From: Streptomyces boluensis
Lineage (GTDB): Bacteria; Actinomycetota; Actinomycetes; Streptomycetales; Streptomycetaceae
Assembly: GCF_009908195.1 (NCBI RefSeq)
Contig: NZ_JAAAHS010000009.1
Location: 1 to 50,969 of the forward strand
Length of the DNA stretch: 50,969 nt
Direction of reading: 5' to 3'
Part shown: positions 50,612 through 50,969 of the stretch, piece after piece
Layout: each line of letters begins with the position of its first letter
Numbering within the stretch: the stretch's first letter is position 1
The notes under the pieces: model-generated
The model's database searches: none
What the model saw: the letters and a program-made list of their open reading frames with translations, nothing else
Told to the model about the DNA's origin: nothing
Made by a program: the position numbers and the translations under genes

Positions 50612-50866
50612 GGTCGGGTTGTCGGCCGGTGTGCCCGGCGACTGAACCCTTAGGCCATTGGGTTACCGCCAATGGGCGAACCGGATGAAATCGCCTTGCG
50701 GGCCCGCGCGTTGGGTCACCTCTGCCCCGTGACCTGGTAGGGCGCCGCGATGGATCTTGTCCGGAGCCGTCCACTCGGCACACCGCCACCGAACTGTCCA
50801 CAGCCTGTGGACAACGACTGCCGGTGTCGCGCACCGGCTCCCGAACCCCCGGCAAGCCAGGCATTC
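50612..50866. other. Gap holding an inverted DnaA-box pair
   Basis: Between the methyltransferase and the window's right-edge frame there is no clear gene. At 50795-50813 TGTCCACA and TGTGGACA flank GCC, an inverted pair of DnaA-box-like sites. Candidate promoters were not resolved. Confidence 0.5.
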
Positions 50867-50969
50867 ATGACTCCACGTCACGTAATGCCAGTACCACCCG
50901 AAATCCACGGAACGGCTCGCGATATGCGGCCCGCACATGCGCCCGCCCGTCGACGGCACCGCAAAGAAC
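50867..50969 (+). CDS. Possible truncated gene at the right edge
   Basis: An ATG-initiated frame (MTPRHVMPVPPEIHGTARDM and then RPAHAPARRRHRKN) runs without a stop to the window end, 34 codons. Codon bias is weaker than in clear genes here and no ribosome binding site is obvious, so it could be the start of a real gene or random. The second in-frame ATG (50885) is an alternative start. No family named. Confidence 0.3.
   Translation, partial: MTPRHVMPVPPEIHGTARDMRPAHAPARRRHRKE

Noticed and set aside
50663-50959. 98-codon minus-strand frame near the right edge
   Set aside because: Unusual composition (many Trp, Cys and His), no ribosome binding site, and antisense to another candidate frame.

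Overview
The window is chromosomal DNA of a Streptomyces species. Its GC content is very high, third codon positions are mostly G or C, and it carries a run of genus-typical developmental and regulatory genes: a devA/devB-like pair, rsiG, nur, glnR, a WhiJ/DUF397-type cassette, mshD, ppk, pstSCAB and csoR. From memory the order runs parallel, in reverse numbering, to roughly SCO4191 to SCO4130 of S. coelicolor; that synteny is recalled and was not computed here. No insertion sequence, prophage, CRISPR array, tRNA or rRNA gene was recognised, so this looks like conserved core chromosome with small accessory pieces.

Layout. 0-5.2 kb: HAD hydrolase and GntR regulator (devB/devA type), a small membrane protein, an Eis-type acetyltransferase, an asparaginase and rsiG, whose product carries both c-di-GMP-binding helices intact. 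5.4-10.7 kb: dtd, a YgfZ-type protein, nickel regulator nur, a nitrobindin-like protein, a DsrE protein, small membrane proteins, and a rhodanese operon headed by a Cys-containing leader peptide. 10.9-14.2 kb: a DUF2993 protein, a multi-pass membrane protein, a MoaD-like protein and an alpha/beta hydrolase. 14.3-19.9 kb: glnR preceded by a translationally coupled micro-ORF, a LacI regulator, an HtrA-like protease and an MprAB-like two-component system. 19.9-22.7 kb: an XRE regulator with two near-identical DUF397 genes, two small divergent genes and a PI-PLC-like protein. 22.7-29.5 kb: a second DUF2993 protein, a 5'-nucleotidase, mshD and a YtrA-type GntR/ABC operon. 29.5-39.7 kb: a phosphate/polyphosphate block (ppk, CHAD protein, Nudix hydrolase, pstSCAB, and convergent DUF47-pit). 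39.8-50.6 kb: csoR, a lipoprotein, a flavin oxidase, a secreted protein with a class F sortase, a PAP2 phosphatase, a transglycosylase-NlpC/P60 protein, a Ser/Thr kinase and a methyltransferase; a possible truncated gene runs off the right edge.

How the parts work together. The phosphate block imports Pi under PHO-box control (Pst), with a low-affinity route (DUF47-Pit), and stores or remobilises it as polyphosphate (Ppk, CHAD). The protease-regulator-kinase unit looks like an envelope-stress circuit with triple 11-bp direct repeats in front of the protease. Several genes report on cell state: GlnR (nitrogen), Nur (nickel), CsoR (copper), RsiG (c-di-GMP and sporulation sigma factor) and a DevA-like regulator (aerial development).

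The most unusual signals are (i) three unrelated genes whose stop codon lies inside, or is the first copy of, a tandem repeat continuing into the 3' flank; (ii) the 18-codon micro-ORF coupled to glnR by an ATGA overlap; (iii) at least nine genes whose start codon sits 6-7 nt behind a -10-like TANNNT box, implying leaderless mRNAs; and (iv) a sortase beside a secreted protein whose C-terminal anchor lacks a canonical LPXTG. All assignments come from reading the sequence and recalled family knowledge; no database search was run.
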